Positions 1 to 15,627 are shown, counted from the first letter of the stretch. The stretch is 64,000 nt of DNA from Rhodamnia argentea (GCF_020921035.1 NC_063157.1:21221015-21285014), one strand, 5' to 3'. Notes: generated from the letters alone by a model not told the origin. Made by a program: numbers and translations.

Positions 1-584
1 GTAGAAGCTTGAGGAGAATGAGGAGCGATTTCCCCTTGTTCGCTTTTATCGCCTAATATCAAACATTTGTTTTGAACACGAGTACATATCTTTCAGTCGG
101 GTTAAAAAAAAAAAAGACGAGGAAACTCAAGACCCAAACTGTTGACACCCCTAACAATAGATTCAGGATAAATTGGTTAATTTTTCCTATTTCCACTACC
201 ATGTTTCAGAATGGGTCAAATATTTTGATCTCAAATGCAGTTGGGTATAGCAAATTTGAGCTGGAGATCTTCCTCTGATCAATTCATAGTGAATATGACT
301 CATTCTCCCCTGAAAGCAACAGAAAGAGGGCCAGAAAACATCTCCGGGAGCAGAAGCAGACATGTCCTGATTTGGCCATTCATTCATTGGATCTCATACA
401 CAGCATGTTCTATCTACAACAATCCCGCCTTTTGAAAGAACCATAGCTTTTACAAACAGTGACTGAAAATTTGACATGATCACGCTGGTCCAAGCAATGC
501 ACGCATTCTTATTCAAGGTACATGTGTGGAAATTTGATTTGGTTGCATCTTTGATTGGAAATGCTCGGTTGAGAACACCATTGT
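1..584. other. 3' flank of the glyoxalase II gene
   Basis: No coding region is supported here. The part next to position 584 is probably the 3' untranslated region of the minus-strand glyoxalase II gene. The short open frames show no family signature and no consistent splicing. An A-run at 105-120 is simple sequence. Confidence 0.5.
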
Positions 585-3500
585 TCAACCCCTCCACTTG
601 TCTTTGCGCTGCCTGATCTCCCTCAGACATTTGACGGGTGAGTTGCAGCCTACAATCTCCTGTAAAGTCGCAGAAGAATTTGCACAAGACAAGAAGCATT
701 AGAGCATCACTCTGTTGGGTAGAAAGGAGCTAAGAAAAGAGGAATTAAACACCCAATGCAAGTTCCGGTTTGTGCATTCATGAAGTTGATAGCAAAGGAG
801 GTTCTCATAAAGAATTAACTTCACCTGCAGCTCCGGTAAATCAACCCGCATAAAAGGGTTGGTCTCCATTTCTTCCTCAATGGTGGATGGAACGGTTGGG
901 AGGCCTTTTTCCCGTTGTTGCTGAGCCCATGATAGCTTTTGCTTTATCTTCAGGTTCTCTTGTTCAATGGTGAGAGCAAACAGCAAGTTCTTCACTGTGT
1001 ACTAGAAAATACAATTTGGGAACGTTGTTCACCATTTTAGCAAGGGAAATAATGTGAGAAACACCACATAACAATAAAAGGAAAATGACGCTTGCTTTCT
1101 GACATTGAGTATTTGAATGTAAGAAAAATCTGTATAAACTAGAATATTTCTGTTGCTAAGGAGCCAGTCGCCGTTGTCACTTCTCTATCTCATATTTTAT
1201 CTCACATAGTGCAATATCCAGAGTGCGCAGCAACACGCCGAAGAACATCTACAATTCAAAAAGCTTGGGAGGTGTGTATGATTGTTGAGAATGTCCTTAC
1301 CTCTTGATCCTATAGATAATGACCATGCAAAAGTGCAATATTTGTTTAGCCCCGTTTGTTTCGGGAAAATCAAATATTTGGAAAAGATTTTGCTAATTTT
1401 AATCATTTATATATCTCTTAGGAAAAGAGGTAACGGAAAATGTTTTTATTATCATCTAAGATACTTAAGCGTCAATTATTGTTAATAATGAAGATACTTT
1501 TCATCGACTCATTTTTTTTAAGAGACAACAATGATTAAAGTTAGGAATGTATTTTCCAATTGTTGATTTTCCGCAAAACAAACGAAGTTTAAATTACAAT
1601 ATTATTTTCACTCAAGCCTCATGCTTGTCCAAATAAACTGCTAAGAAGATTCGGTTAAACTCCTTCATACAATACGATCTCTCTTCTCTACATAAAAGCC
1701 ATATTGCTTGCATCCAAAATAATAAAAAATTAAGGTTTTTCTTTAGCAATCAAGTTAACCCATCTAACAAGGAAATAGTTAGGAATAACACAGCATAAGG
1801 AAAATGTGCGTATTCTCTCTCACAACAGTTGGCCAAGGGAAGGAGAAAAACCACATGTCAGCACTATCTATAATTTGTGCATAGAATATCTGAATAGATA
1901 ATCAGCCTAGGTATACTCTGTAGAGCAACTACGGCTACTTAGCTTTATTTAATCCAGCGAAACTATGCAGGCTACTCCCATAAAGCTGAAAGCAGAAATA
2001 ACTGAAGGAGTAAGCAACATCTGTATCTTACCTCATGGCCGCAGTAGACTCGAGTTGGTTTTGGCAATGACCCCAGTGTTACACAGAGCGATTGGTACAT
2101 CTGCTCTGCTGTGCCTTCGAAAAATTTTCCACACCCAGCAACGAACTGCATATGAAGATAAGCGTATTTGATTAAAGATGAATACAGAACTTGTCGAACT
2201 TTTAATAAACAGACCTTGGTCCAGCCACAACAGAGGGCCGCAATAATGCCAAAGTGTAGACACATTAAAACATAAGGTCAACAAAGCATATAGCCCTCAC
2301 GAAGTTTCTGCTTTTTTTTTTTTTTTTTGGGTCTAACACATGAAGTTTCTGCTTGAAGCAGCAACCATGTCCAAATAATTTTAAAAATTAACTCCTAATT
2401 TCAAGAAACGCATTTCACACATACTAGATCTTGCTCTTCAAGTTACGTGACTAATTGGTGGATAAAAAATGACCGCATCATTTATCACTGGTGCCAGTAA
2501 TGAGACAAACCATCAACTCACCAGTGTGTCGCCTGTGAAAACAGCAGGATCTTCGTCCCCTTTCCCAGTCACATAGTAACTTATGTGCCCTTTGGTATGG
2601 CTGGCAACAGCATAAGAGAAATTAAAGATATGGGGACGATAGCACCAAGCTCCAACGCAAAGTTTGTATCTCCCTTTCTTATAGGTAAGTCATTTAATTC
2701 GCAACAAGAAATTGACATGGGATAATATGTCAGATTATGGTTGGAAGACCAGCTAACGAGCTAATCTTCCCATGAGCATCAACATATAGATGTTCCTTAT
2801 TTTAAGGGGAAAAAGGCACCGAGATAAGAATGATAATGAGATCATTAGAGACCCAAATCCTAAGGAATGGCTTACTTTTACTGTGCATGACAATGAGTCA
2901 AAATGCATCGGACTATATATCACACCCCACAAGTTAAAATAAAAACTTACTACATGTAATAGCACAACAATCTTCAACTTCCAAGATTAAAAGAGAACCG
3001 AAAGCTCATCTTAGTGGATGGAGCAGTCAGACACACTTCAAAATGCAGAGCTTACGGAATGAATACCAGACAAGCTATTCAAATGCAGAGAGCGGTAAAA
3101 ATTCTCTCATTTTCTCTCACAATGCAGAGAGACTTCAATGTCCCCATTTATCAGAGGTATCAGTCTGCCAATACATTTGCATAGCGAGTGATGATTTAGG
3201 CACGAAGAAATTGAAAAGCATTACCAAGCAGTGTGAAGACATAGTATGTCGGTATCCTTCCCAAGAGACAGCTTATCACCATTTTCCACCTTATCAGTGC
3301 AAGCCTTTACATTGTCGATCGATCCACCATACACCTTGATCTCGGGTATCAACTGCTTTATCTTCTCATTTCCCCCAGCATGGTCCCTAGCAGAATCAAT
3401 ATGTGCAAGTTGACCCGTTAACTTACGCAATCAGCTAAAGAAGTGGACCTTGCTCCTTCATTTCGCATAACTAGTCTGTCACAGTCGAAAACGAGGCAAA

Positions 3501-4138
3501 CATCGTTTTCACAGAGTCCACAAAAATATCCTCTCAGCGAATTCTTAATCTTTGCCATATCAGTCCAAGTAAGAACAATCGTTGAGAAGCGAGATTCTCC
3601 TGAGATGTGCTAAACCGAAAAGGACTGAGCTAAGACTTTCTTGTGGACGAGACGAAGTAAAATAGACAGTGTATTAACCTTCTACCCAATCTAATTATGG
3701 CCGCAAAAAATAGCATAAACAAAAGAAGTGCAATTGATGCTTTCGTAAGCAAGATAACTCATCAAGTGAAGTGAATTTCAGTTCGTTTTCAGTCTACGCT
3801 GCAATATCCAAAATCCGAAAACCGAAGAATCGAAACCTCGCGACCGACCGACCGACCAGTGATGGTGAGTGGTGAGCACGAGCTTCAAGTCGACGCCGTG
3901 TTCCCGAGCTGCTTTCACGACCTTCTCGGGCTCCGCGGGATCCACGACCGCCGCTTCTCGGGTGCTCTCGTCGATGATCCTGTCGATTCAATCCGCGAAA
4001 CCACCAGAAAACAAGAAAGACGAAGAGCAATTAGGAGGGAAAGAATCGTCCGTGAGGGAAATCCGATTGGGAGGGGGGGAGGGTTGATTACAGGTACGCG
4101 TAGTTGTCGTCCAAGCAAGGTATGTGGTGGATCTTCAT
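585..4138 (-). CDS. GLX2: Hydroxyacylglutathione hydrolase (glyoxalase II), cytosolic type
   Basis: The enzyme hydrolyses S-D-lactoylglutathione to D-lactate and glutathione, the second step of methylglyoxal detoxification. Seven exons join in frame (minus strand): 4138-4092, 3979-3857, 3386-3225, 2600-2522, 2145-2032, 1001-825 and 659-585. They give 258 residues, the length I recall for Arabidopsis GLX2-2. The protein starts [16 protein letters not shown] with no transit peptide, which indicates the cytosolic form. The metallo-beta-lactamase metal motif TTHHHWDH places ligands at His54, His56, Asp58 and His59. HTKGH, FTGDTL and YCGHEY carry the His110, Asp134 and His173 equivalents. The substrate-binding stretch [12 protein letters not shown] is intact and the C-terminus ends DKWRG. 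All exons have GT-AG borders. The gene is divergent from RPL10, about 1.75 kb away. Nothing suggests decay. Confidence 0.95.
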
Positions 4139-4189
4139 GGCGATGATGTGCTTCTCGATCGAAATCGGTTGTTTGTTGTAGTGCCTCCG

Positions 4190-5005
4190 CGTACGGAAAT
4201 GAATTTATGCTTCAGAAATACTTTTAAAAATACTTTTAGATTATAAATTCTTTTGATAATGTAATTTCTCAAATTCATACGATAAGGGAGAAAAAAAAAT
4301 TCATACGATAAAAACTTTTATTTCTAAAAGAAATTTTTACTTTTAAAGTAAATTTTCACTTCTAAAGTTATTTTTTTTCCAATTTAAAAAGTTAAAAAAA
4401 AATTCTTAACTTAAAAGTAGTTCTTAGACAAAAAAACCATCACAAAGTACTTTTTGTCTCCCGTTCTTTTCATTACGCTCTCATCCTTTTTTCGATCAAA
4501 CTCACCTCCGTCGACTTCCCTCGCCGCCCATCGTTGACCATTGACACCCGTCGCCGCCGCCGACAATCGCCATCGCCAAACCCTACCGGCCACCGCCCAT
4601 CGCTACTTGTAACAATCGTCAACCGCCGACCACCAGTAGTGATTGCGGACCATTGCCCATCGCCACCCACCTCCGACCACCGCCTTTCGCTAGTCGCCGC
4701 TGTTGAGTCATCGTCTCTGGCGCATTAAAAATAAATAATAATTTTTTTAAAAATTTAAAAAGTTTAAAAATACAATAGAAATGCGGCGGCCGACATTAAT
4801 TCTTCATAGAATATTTTCTGATAATAATATTTTAGAAGTAGAAATTTTCAACCGTTACCAAACGAATTTCTATGATTGGAAATCAACTTCCGGAGCAGAA
4901 GTAGAAAAATCAATTTCTGCTTTTGATTAGAAATGAAAAAATCAATTTCTGACTATAAATTGATTTCTGAAACAAAAATATTATCATGTGCGCCCTAGAA
5001 AAAGC
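4190..5005 (-). repeat. Dispersed non-autonomous element, copy 1 (inverted relative to copy at 53210)
   Basis: The reverse complement of this stretch aligns by eye with 53210-53965. Shared landmarks are GGGCGCACATGATAATA at one end, a block reading GGTAACGGTTGAAA, a block reading ATATTCTATGAA, then a GC-rich GGCGGCG/TGGCGATGG core, and CATTATCAAA near the other end. The AT-rich flanks are better conserved than the GC-rich core. No transposase is encoded. A MITE-like or other deletion-derivative DNA element is likely. Boundaries are approximate. Confidence 0.6.
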
Positions 5006-5694
5006 ATCTCAAGTTTCAACACCACTTTGGTTTCCCTCCGTTCTTCTGGCTGGCTAGTGAGCTACCACGTCAGATATGAGGACATGTGCATCTAGGCATG
5101 CCCACATGGAAAAACCTGATCCGAACCGACCAAGTACATATCCGACCCAAAACCGAGTTGACTGGGAATAGCTAGCAAGCCTATCCGACTTGACCAGCAT
5201 TTGAAATGATCCAGATCCGACAAAATCGGAACACGCATAATGTGAATTAGGCCCGACTCGAAATCGAAAAAGATGGATCCTAAATGGATGCAAAATCGAT
5301 ATGGTACTAAGCATACAAATCTAAGCGAAACTTTCCAAGTTGGAATAATCGCACGTAATCATGATTAGAAATTGAATCTATCTAAATTGAGACCGATCCT
5401 ACTCGCTTGTTTGCCACCTCTATGGAAATCGAAATGAACTAGACATAGTATTAAACTATCCTAAACTGGAGATCGGTGAAGACAGGAGCCGACGCTGACC
5501 GAATTCTAAAACAAGACAAACCCAAAATTGTTCCGAACACAACTGGAGTTGCAGACAAATTTTATCTGCAAGTCGAAATGACCCGTATCCGTATATGGCC
5601 CGGGATCCCAGAGTAATCCGACCCGCCCCTTTGCCCCTTGGAGTCGCAGCGAATCGGGTCAAAATCTGACCAATGACCATTCAGCGAGGTTCGG

Positions 5695-5823
5695 TTGGGC
5701 TTTGGGCTCAAGAAACAGATTGTTGCGTTAGCCATGAGCTCACTGAGATGCGCGTCCAAGTCCACGACTCCAAATTGGCCACGTCCACGCGAACTCCTAT
5801 ATAAGGCATCCTCGCTAGGGTTT
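5695..5823 (+). promoter_or_regulatory. RPL10 promoter: site II pair, TATA box, telo-box
   Basis: Two TGGGCT (site II type) hexamers lie at 5696-5701 and 5703-5708. A TATA-like CTATATAAGG is at 5797-5806. A CTAGGGTTT telo-box is at 5815-5823. Site II plus telo-box is the usual signature of plant ribosomal protein genes. The motifs are seen directly; their activity is inferred. Confidence 0.6.
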
Positions 5824-5887
5824 CCGGGGTTTCTCCTTTGCAGCAAATTCTCGCCATTCTTTCCAGAACTATCGGTGGGAGGTCGCC

Positions 5888-8223
<2,336 letters not shown>

Positions 8224-11200
8224 GATATCTGGTGTCTAACTAGAATATTTCCTGATTTTGTATTCTGAACCTGTCTGTCTTAGTATCTCTGTTTTCTCCA
8301 AGTATTCGGAGTTGGATTGGGTTTATTATCCTGAAGGTTATGCACATTATATTTGACTTTCATTTTCTTCTATTACTCTGCATCAATAACTCGAGTATCT
8401 TATATACACTCAGCTGGGGCAGCAACGCGTGCTGCAAGTTTCTTTGTAGTTTGTTATGAGATGGTTATGAATGGTTGTGTTCGGTTTTTACTTGTTTATA
8501 TTACTTGGTGGCAATTGTTGGAATCTGGGTCTGCATATCGGTCCTCTGTTTTGACGTTTGGGCGTTTGAACGTGGTCCTTCCTCTGTTTTTGGGCTTTCT
8601 GCCTACTTGGGGCCTTTTCCCAGATTTCTTACAGTTCGGTCTTTCTACCTATTCAGGGCCTTTTTCTGTACTTCTTTTGATCCTTTATTTAGCATTAATA
8701 GGAGAATCACTTGGTTGATGAACGAGTTGTGTTTACTGAAACTTTTATCTCTGGAGATAGAATCAAATTTTTCATGCGTTTCACAATGTGCTGAATGTGG
8801 ACTTGTGGGATATGGGAACACTTCTTTGCTTTTAAGGATTAAGGAGAAGTTTTTTTTCCCTTCTTTGCACTCTGTTAAACAAACATCAGGACATCCTTCT
8901 CCGAGTTTCATCTCTGCGAAATGGCTGTACGAATGATTGTCATCTCATTTGCAACCGAGAAGCTGAAATTGCCGACCTTTTCCAACATAGGTTATATGCT
9001 GCCCTCTTACATGATTATGAGGGACGGACTTTCCAATAGGATCTGGTCGTTCTCAGTGCAGACATCCGTGGCTGGAGTACCTGTTTCTGGTTTCTTAAGC
9101 TTAGATGAGGCATCTCAAGATCAATGACTACTTTTCAACTTATCGGTTAGGTATTTACCTATGTCAGACGGTGCCTGTAGGAGGGGCTGAGTTCATGCAA
9201 GTCTTTTTTTTTTTCTCCTGGAGCACACTTTCCCAGCTTTAAAAATGTTCAGGTCAGATGGCTCGACTCGAGCCGTTCAAAGGCTCTTTCTTCGGTCATT
9301 TCAATTTCGATTCGACATTAACATCGGTTGGATGTTTGGTTGCTTTTTGTCAAATGAGAACTGTTTTTGGCTACCCCATTTGATAAAAGACGCTCGGTAG
9401 TGAGTGAATTGAACAAAAAGTCAGAGCTGGACGCTCAATCTCTGTTCACGCGATGTTCATCCACGGAGGATGGGAGTTAGTACAGTCAGCAGGGGCTGGC
9501 TTTGCCTGGGTTGACGTTGTCCGGGGGCTCGTTTTCATTAAATTCGATGCCAACTTAATCAACTGCCAACCGACTCCTCGGCCCTCTTGTGACTGAAACG
9601 TAATGCTTACGCTGTCTGTCCAACAAATGTCTCTCTCCCTTTGCCTGTCCCTCACGCCCTCAGTACGTGCTCGAGTACAAATTTTTGTCGGCGTTCATCA
9701 CGAGGCTTCCAAAATCAATCGTCGAGCTACGAATTGAGGAAACTTTGTAATTCGTAATCAGCTGACTATTCTCATTTCATGATATTGTGAAAATCGGATC
9801 ATTCCATACTCAAGATCGCTCGGAAATGAGATCCATCTCCCACCTCCACGGATCTCATTCTCGCGCTCGAAATGGGAAGTCATAGTTCTCGAGTCTTGTT
9901 CATACATGGGCGACGGATAAATTCCACCGATCACCATAAATGAATGAAAGAGAGTACAGATAGAAGTTCGTGCTTCTCAGCTGTGCGCATCTTCTTCACC
10001 TCACCATGCCATCTTGATGTTTCTATCTCATTAATGTGCTACGGCTCATCACCTCATGTTCCCATTGACCGGGCACTAGCGCTCTATATGTCCAATCTCC
10101 AAAGAAGCTCACCCTTCTTTATTAATTGAAGTACGAATTCTCACCGCCAAATCAAGATAAAAAAAAGGTCGCTCGCTTCGTCGAAAGGGTCGGCACCAAA
10201 CACGCGAGCGAAAGGGGTGCGCACCAGAAAGAACAAACAGGCGAATTTTTTTTTTCTCGTTCCAATCGATGATCTAAGCTGGAAAGATGAAAGTAAGGAG
10301 TTCAAGGGACCCTACCATGTGGATTTCAAAGATGTGGGATTTGCTTTCTTCTTTATGCACAAGGCCATGATGGTGTTGATTCTCGAGAGCGAAGTCAAAC
10401 CAACTTATCATGCACAGTCCCCTTTTCCCAAAGGCTTGACATGGATGGTCCCTTTTTTGGGGGATTTTTTTTTTAATTTGCCACATTCACAAGGACCAAG
10501 TGGCCAAAAAAAAAAAAAAACGTGTCTCTTGCATCGTGGGGTGGCCGTTCATCATCTCGATCCGACGGCCCCGACAGCTCTAGCCGAGCTATGTGAATAA
10601 TTTTCTTGGCCAACCGTTAGAGTGAATTATTAGAAGCCTCTTTTTCTTGGTGAGTAATTATTACAAGCTTCTTTTGTTCCTTATTTAAAGAAAACTTAAC
10701 GACTAGAATTTTGCTTTTATATCAGACACACAGAATAAAGATTAAAGCTTTAGTCACATGCAAGATGAATTTTATATAATGTGACTTATTATGCCTTTTT
10801 GGGCTGTCATGCAAACCAGTAGATTATGTTGGTTTGGTGAATTTTTTAGGTGAACGACATTAGCTTTTATTATACGACACAAATGAACAGACAAGAACAC
10901 AATTACACACAGTGTTAGAAGCCTACATGAATATATAGGTCTTAAAAATAGGATTTATTTAGGCTCATGATACGGCATCAATTTCCACATAATGCGATCG
11001 ACACTCATACCTTACATGAACTTTTTTGTAATTTTTTTTTCTAATTTTGATAGTATTTTAAATTTGACAGAGTGACGTTTACTCTTCAACGAACGAGTTA
11101 TGCCAAAGTTAGACGATGCATAATTTTTTTGGAAGTTATCGTACTCCCCGACCCCCTAAAATCTTTTTGCTATTGCCATTAATTCATGAAAATTCTCGTC

Positions 11201-11639
11201 TTCGTGTAATTAGTTGCCTTTTTTGAGATTCAAATGGAAGAACATCTTTCTTGAAACAACAGTCTGAGTATCATGTCCATCGATTTACAGAATCGACATT
11301 CTACCAACAGTTAGCTACCAAATGCATGTCAAAGTTTTATTAATGATTGATTTGGACAAATTCAACCACATCATCTTGGCCTTTCACGTCTTTCGTAAGA
11401 AATACTCGGTAAAAATTTTGAATATCCTTCGATATTGATTAATTGAATTTAGCAAAATGAGTCCACTTTTCAGCTACGACGTGGAAGAATCTATAAAGAA
11501 AAAAAATTACAAACGAGTCCTAAAATTTAAAAAGAAAATGCAATTAAGTATTTATATATAATATATATGTGTGTATGTATAAGATAAAAGAATACTGTCA
11601 CATCGTCTGGCTTCCCACTGTGCTCTTTCCCACTCAATA
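8224..11639. other. Intergenic region, no supported gene
   Basis: The first few hundred bases are RPL10 3' UTR. Open frames of 120-150 codons at 8353-8936 are T-rich, overlap each other in different frames and look like chance. The 10217-10600 frame contains homopolymer runs and no motif. Around 11550-11580 there is an AT/TG microsatellite. No RNA gene or transposon end was recognised. Confidence 0.4.
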
Positions 11640-12658
11640 CTTCAGTATCCCACTCTGCCTCTTTTCCATCTCTCACCCATCTGTGTCTCGGAACAAGGAG
11701 AAAGAAAAAGGCAAAATTTACTGAAGAAGAAGCATGTAAAGTCACCCATTTTTTTATTCCTCAAGCAACTTGTTGAAAGAAAACCCAAGAACTGCAACTT
11801 TAGGAGTTCTTGATTGTTCTCTCTCCTTGAGGCTTGAGCTGAGTCTCGAACTGACTCTCTTCTCATTATGTTCTACAGGCCAGGCAGGTAACTCACTCTC
11901 GCAACCCCCTCATGATGATGTTGTTATGATTGTTTCTGTAATTTCAGTAGGTACTGGCAAGCACTACCCTCTCTCTCCCTCTCCCGACCTTCTGTTTATC
12001 CAAGCCTGAACTTTGTTTTTTCTTTTTTGGTTGCTGGTGTTGTTTCTCAATGAAAATACTAGATGCCATACATTCATATCTAGACTAGAGAGGTGAGAAT
12101 CCTCTGCTTTTTATTCGTCCAATGTGTGTTGATACTGAGCTAGTGCGATCCATTTTTCTAAAAATGGTGAGATAAAGCGGGGGCCTTTTGTTTTAGCAAA
12201 GTTGTGCTTCTCCTTTATCAGAACAAAAGATAGCATTTGCTTTTCCTCTGAGGTGGCTTTTCTCTCTTGGATTCTCCCTGGTCTCTTGCTTTGTGGAAGT
12301 TGGGTGACTTTCTGGGCATGCATATTTTAAATCTTTAGTGTCTCTTGGGAATAATTTGCCATAGAGATTTCTCGGGTCTGCTTTCCTAATGTCGAAAAAG
12401 TCAGATCAAGAATGACCTCCTCGAGGAATTCAAAATGGGTCTGTGAGTGCATCTTGTCCGCTTCTTAGTTTTGGTAACACTCAAAAGTCCAGAGACAGCA
12501 TGATGTTGAATTGCGAGAAGTTATCTCGAAATAGATGATGGTCTGGGGTTGATTTCTGGAATTCACTAATGAGGTTTTTTCTCATTGCTGTTTCATTTTT
12601 TCTCATCAGCTGAGCAAGAAAGGAATGTTTGAGTTCAATTCAGATATTTGAATCACTC
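11640..12658 (+). promoter_or_regulatory. 5' leader of the LRR kinase gene with probable leader intron and a short upstream ORF
   Basis: CT-rich leader-like sequence lies at about 11640-11887. A good donor CAG|GTAACT at 11887/11888 and an acceptor TCATCAG ending at 12609 predict a leader intron of about 720 bp. Between the acceptor and the main start, an upstream ATG at 12625 opens an 8-codon frame ending in TGA at 12649-12651, only 7 bases before the main ATG and in a different frame. The splice sites are predicted, not shown. Confidence 0.45.
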
Positions 12659-15627
12659 ATGAAGCTTCTTCAAGCAGTCACTCCCACGACCTCATTGCTT
12701 TTCCGTGTACTTCTTCTCATCCCCTTAGTTGTTGCTGATCTGAATTCTGATATTCAAGCTCTCCTTGATTTCGCTTCGGCCGTCCCACATGCCCGGAAAC
12801 TGAATTGGAGCCCTTCTATTCCAATTTGCAGCTCTTGGGTAGGCGTAACTTGCAATGTAGATAAATCCCGGGTGACAGCGGTCCGTCTTCCCGCTGTTGG
12901 TCTTTATGGCTCACTGCCGTCAAACACGTTAGGAAAGCTTGATGCTCTTAAGGTCTTGAGCCTCCGTTCGAATTACTTAACCGGCAATCTTCCTTCTGAT
13001 GTTGCTTCCATTCCTTCCCTCCAATACTTATTCCTCCAGCATAATAACTTTTCTGGCTCTCTCCCGATCTCTTTGTCATCGCAGCTCAATGTATTGGATT
13101 TGTCCTTCAACTCGTTTAGCGGCGACATCCCGCTATCCATTCAGAAGCTCACTAGGCTTGCTACATTTTACGTTCAAAATAATTCCATTTCTGGTGCAAT
13201 TCCTGACCTTAACCTTCCCAAACTCAAACTTTTGAATCTGAGCTATAACAACTTGTCGGGCTCCATCCCGAATTCTCTCCAAAAATTTCCCAATTCTTCA
13301 TTCGTTGGGAACTCTCTTTTGTGCGGACAACCACTTAGCCAATGCCCCACTCTTTTCACCTCTCCTTCTCCATCCCCTGCATACTCAGAGCAGCCAACAA
13401 CAGGTCCTCTAGGTCAAAAAGTTGCTTCGAAAAAGAAACTCGGGTCAGGTGCTATTGTTGCTTTAGTTATTGGGTGTTTTGCGTTGCTCTTTCTCCTTGT
13501 GGTAGTTGTCCTTGTCTGCTACTCGAAGAGAAAAGATGGTGGTAATGTACTGAAAGTGAAGGGAACGAATGGCACAAGTCAAAATCCAAAGGACTTTGGA
13601 AGTGGGGTGCAAGAACCAGAGAAGAACAAGCTGGTTTTCTTTGATGGGTGTTCTTACAACTTTGATCTTGAGGACTTATTGAGGGCTTCGGCTGAAGTTC
13701 TTGGCAAGGGGAGTTATGGAACAGCTTATAAAGCTATTCTGGAGGAGGGGACGACCCTGGTGGTGAAACGGCTGAGGGAAGTTGCGGCTGGCAAAAAGGA
13801 GTTTGAACAGCAAATGGAGCTTGTAGGGAAGGTGGGACGACATGCCAATGTCGTGCCACTTCGTGCTTATTACTATTCGAAGGATGAGAAGCTCTTGGTT
13901 TACGATTACATGCCTTATGGGAGCTTGTTTGTACATTTGCATGGTATGTGTTTCCTTAACCATCCAGTAGTACATTCTGATCTAGTATTTTTTCCATTGG
14001 TTCAAGAAGACATCTTAGTTTCTTTTTCCCTTCACCTAAACTTCACAAAAGAAATCTCATATACTTAATCTGTGCACAAAGTTGAACAGTTCCTTTGTTC
14101 ATGATTTGACCTATGAAACTACAGGTATCTAAAAATTTGAAGAAATGGACATTGTGCCATTTCTTCATGTAGAATGACTAGTCTCTGCCAAAGGTGTTAT
14201 CTGCAGACTAATCTTGAAGATGGATTCTTCAAAATTTCAGAACAAAAAATGCAACCATGCACTTCATTGCCACATGTAGTTTTGTAAGTCTTATCTCACT
14301 AGCTAAAGATTATATGTCGTATTCTTTAGAAAAGGCTTGCAGATCTCACCTTCATGATGCGGCTTCAAATTAGGAGAAAAATTGCACGTAGTCAACGAGG
14401 AAGTTATACTTTATAGAGGCCATAAGAAGGGCTAAACCGGCATAGATAAGCTATAACTATTATAAGTTAAGAAGGAATAAGTTTGAGCTTGCTTCAGAGG
14501 AACACTTACTGCTCTTATTCTAAGTTATCTCATGAACCTATTTCTTTGCTCTTCTGTGTCCGTGCCTTTAGGAGATAGAGGTTCTGGAAGGACACCGTTA
14601 GATTGGGATTCTAGAATGAAGATCTCCCTCGGAACAGCCAAAGCGATTGCTCACATACATTCTGAACCTGGAGCTAAGTGTGTTCATGGAAACATCAAGT
14701 CCTTGAATGTCTTCCTCACCCAAGATCACGATGGTTGTGTTTCGGATGTTGGACTGACTCCTCTCATGAATTTCTCTGCAATAACTCCCCGAGTCATTGG
14801 TTACTATGCTCCGGAGGTGATTGAATCAAGGAAAGTTACTCAGAAATCTGATGTTTACAGCTTTGGTGTGCTCCTCCTTGAAATGTTAACAGGTAGACTT
14901 TAATTCAGTTTCGAATTTCAAAACCAATTAAATGGTTCTGTTTGGAAATTATTTATTTGAAAAAATATGAAGCAGAAAAGGTACCTTCGAATAAATTATT
15001 CGTTTGTTTCGGTGCATTTTTGTTTTGCTTTGAACATTTGGTTCAAGGCCAAGATGTGTACAATCGTGATATGTGGTCCATGGTAAGTACTTCTCTTTAG
15101 CCCAGATAGAGTACTGAGTTTTTCAAACACCACGAACTTTTGATTCAAAGATCAGTGATGCTCAAAGCTCATTATTTAGTGGCCATCTAGAATGAGGAAC
15201 AAGTACTACAAGTGTATCTGTCTTTTGCTAATTTTGTTTGTCTGAAACCAATGAAATTGGACATAAAATTTGTGGTTTGTTTCAATTCGATTTGATTCTT
15301 TTTTTCAAGGTTTTGTTTGGACAATGGGCAGGTAAAACCCCTCTCAATCATCCGGGACACGATGACGTCGTTGATCTCCCCAGGTGGGTCCGGTCGGTGG
15401 TTCGAGAGGAATGGACAGCCGAGGTCTTTGATGTCGAGCTGCTGAAGTACGAGAATGTGGAGGAGGAGATGGTGCAGATGCTGCAAATTGCTCTCACATG
15501 TGTCGCCAAAGTACCTGATACGCGCCCCAAGATGGACGAAGTCGTCAGGATGATTGAGGAAGTTCGGGAACCAGAGGTAAAGGATCGGCCTTCTTCTGGA
15601 GCCGAATCCAATGTGCCAACCCCGTGA
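12659..15627 (+). CDS. Leucine-rich repeat receptor-like kinase, probably catalytically inactive (At5g58300-like, LRR-III)
   Basis: This is a plasma-membrane receptor-like protein. Three exons (12659-13943, 14572-14892, 15332-15627) give 633 residues. The order is a signal peptide (residues 1-26), an LRR N-terminal cap with CSSWVGVTC, about five or six LRRs ([16 protein letters not shown] and similar), a Ser/Pro-rich stretch, a membrane segment near residues 263-286, and a kinase-like domain from about 335. The P-loop reads [11 protein letters not shown] and the VVKRL lysine is kept. The catalytic loop has HGN in place of HRD (about residue 467), and the metal motif reads DVG in place of DFG (about 487). 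This marks an inactive kinase that probably signals through partners. The upstream TTG in frame is not used as the start, because the ATG at 12659 directly precedes a good signal peptide. Confidence 0.93.

Larger units (their letters stand above)
4139..5887. other. Divergent intergenic region between glyoxalase II and RPL10
   Basis: This is the shared upstream region of two divergent genes. Most of 4190-5005 is a dispersed repeat (separate entry). From about 5010 to 5690 I see no gene or clear repeat. The last 200 bases hold the RPL10 promoter. The glyoxalase II promoter must lie in the few bases before the repeat or in the repeat itself. Confidence 0.5.

Noticed and set aside
3859-4146. Plus-strand frames opposite the glyoxalase II first exons
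   Set aside because: Shadows of real minus-strand exons 1 and 2.
8353-8936. Two overlapping membrane-like frames downstream of RPL10
   Set aside because: Hydrophobic only because the DNA is T-rich; different frames overlap, no start context or family match.
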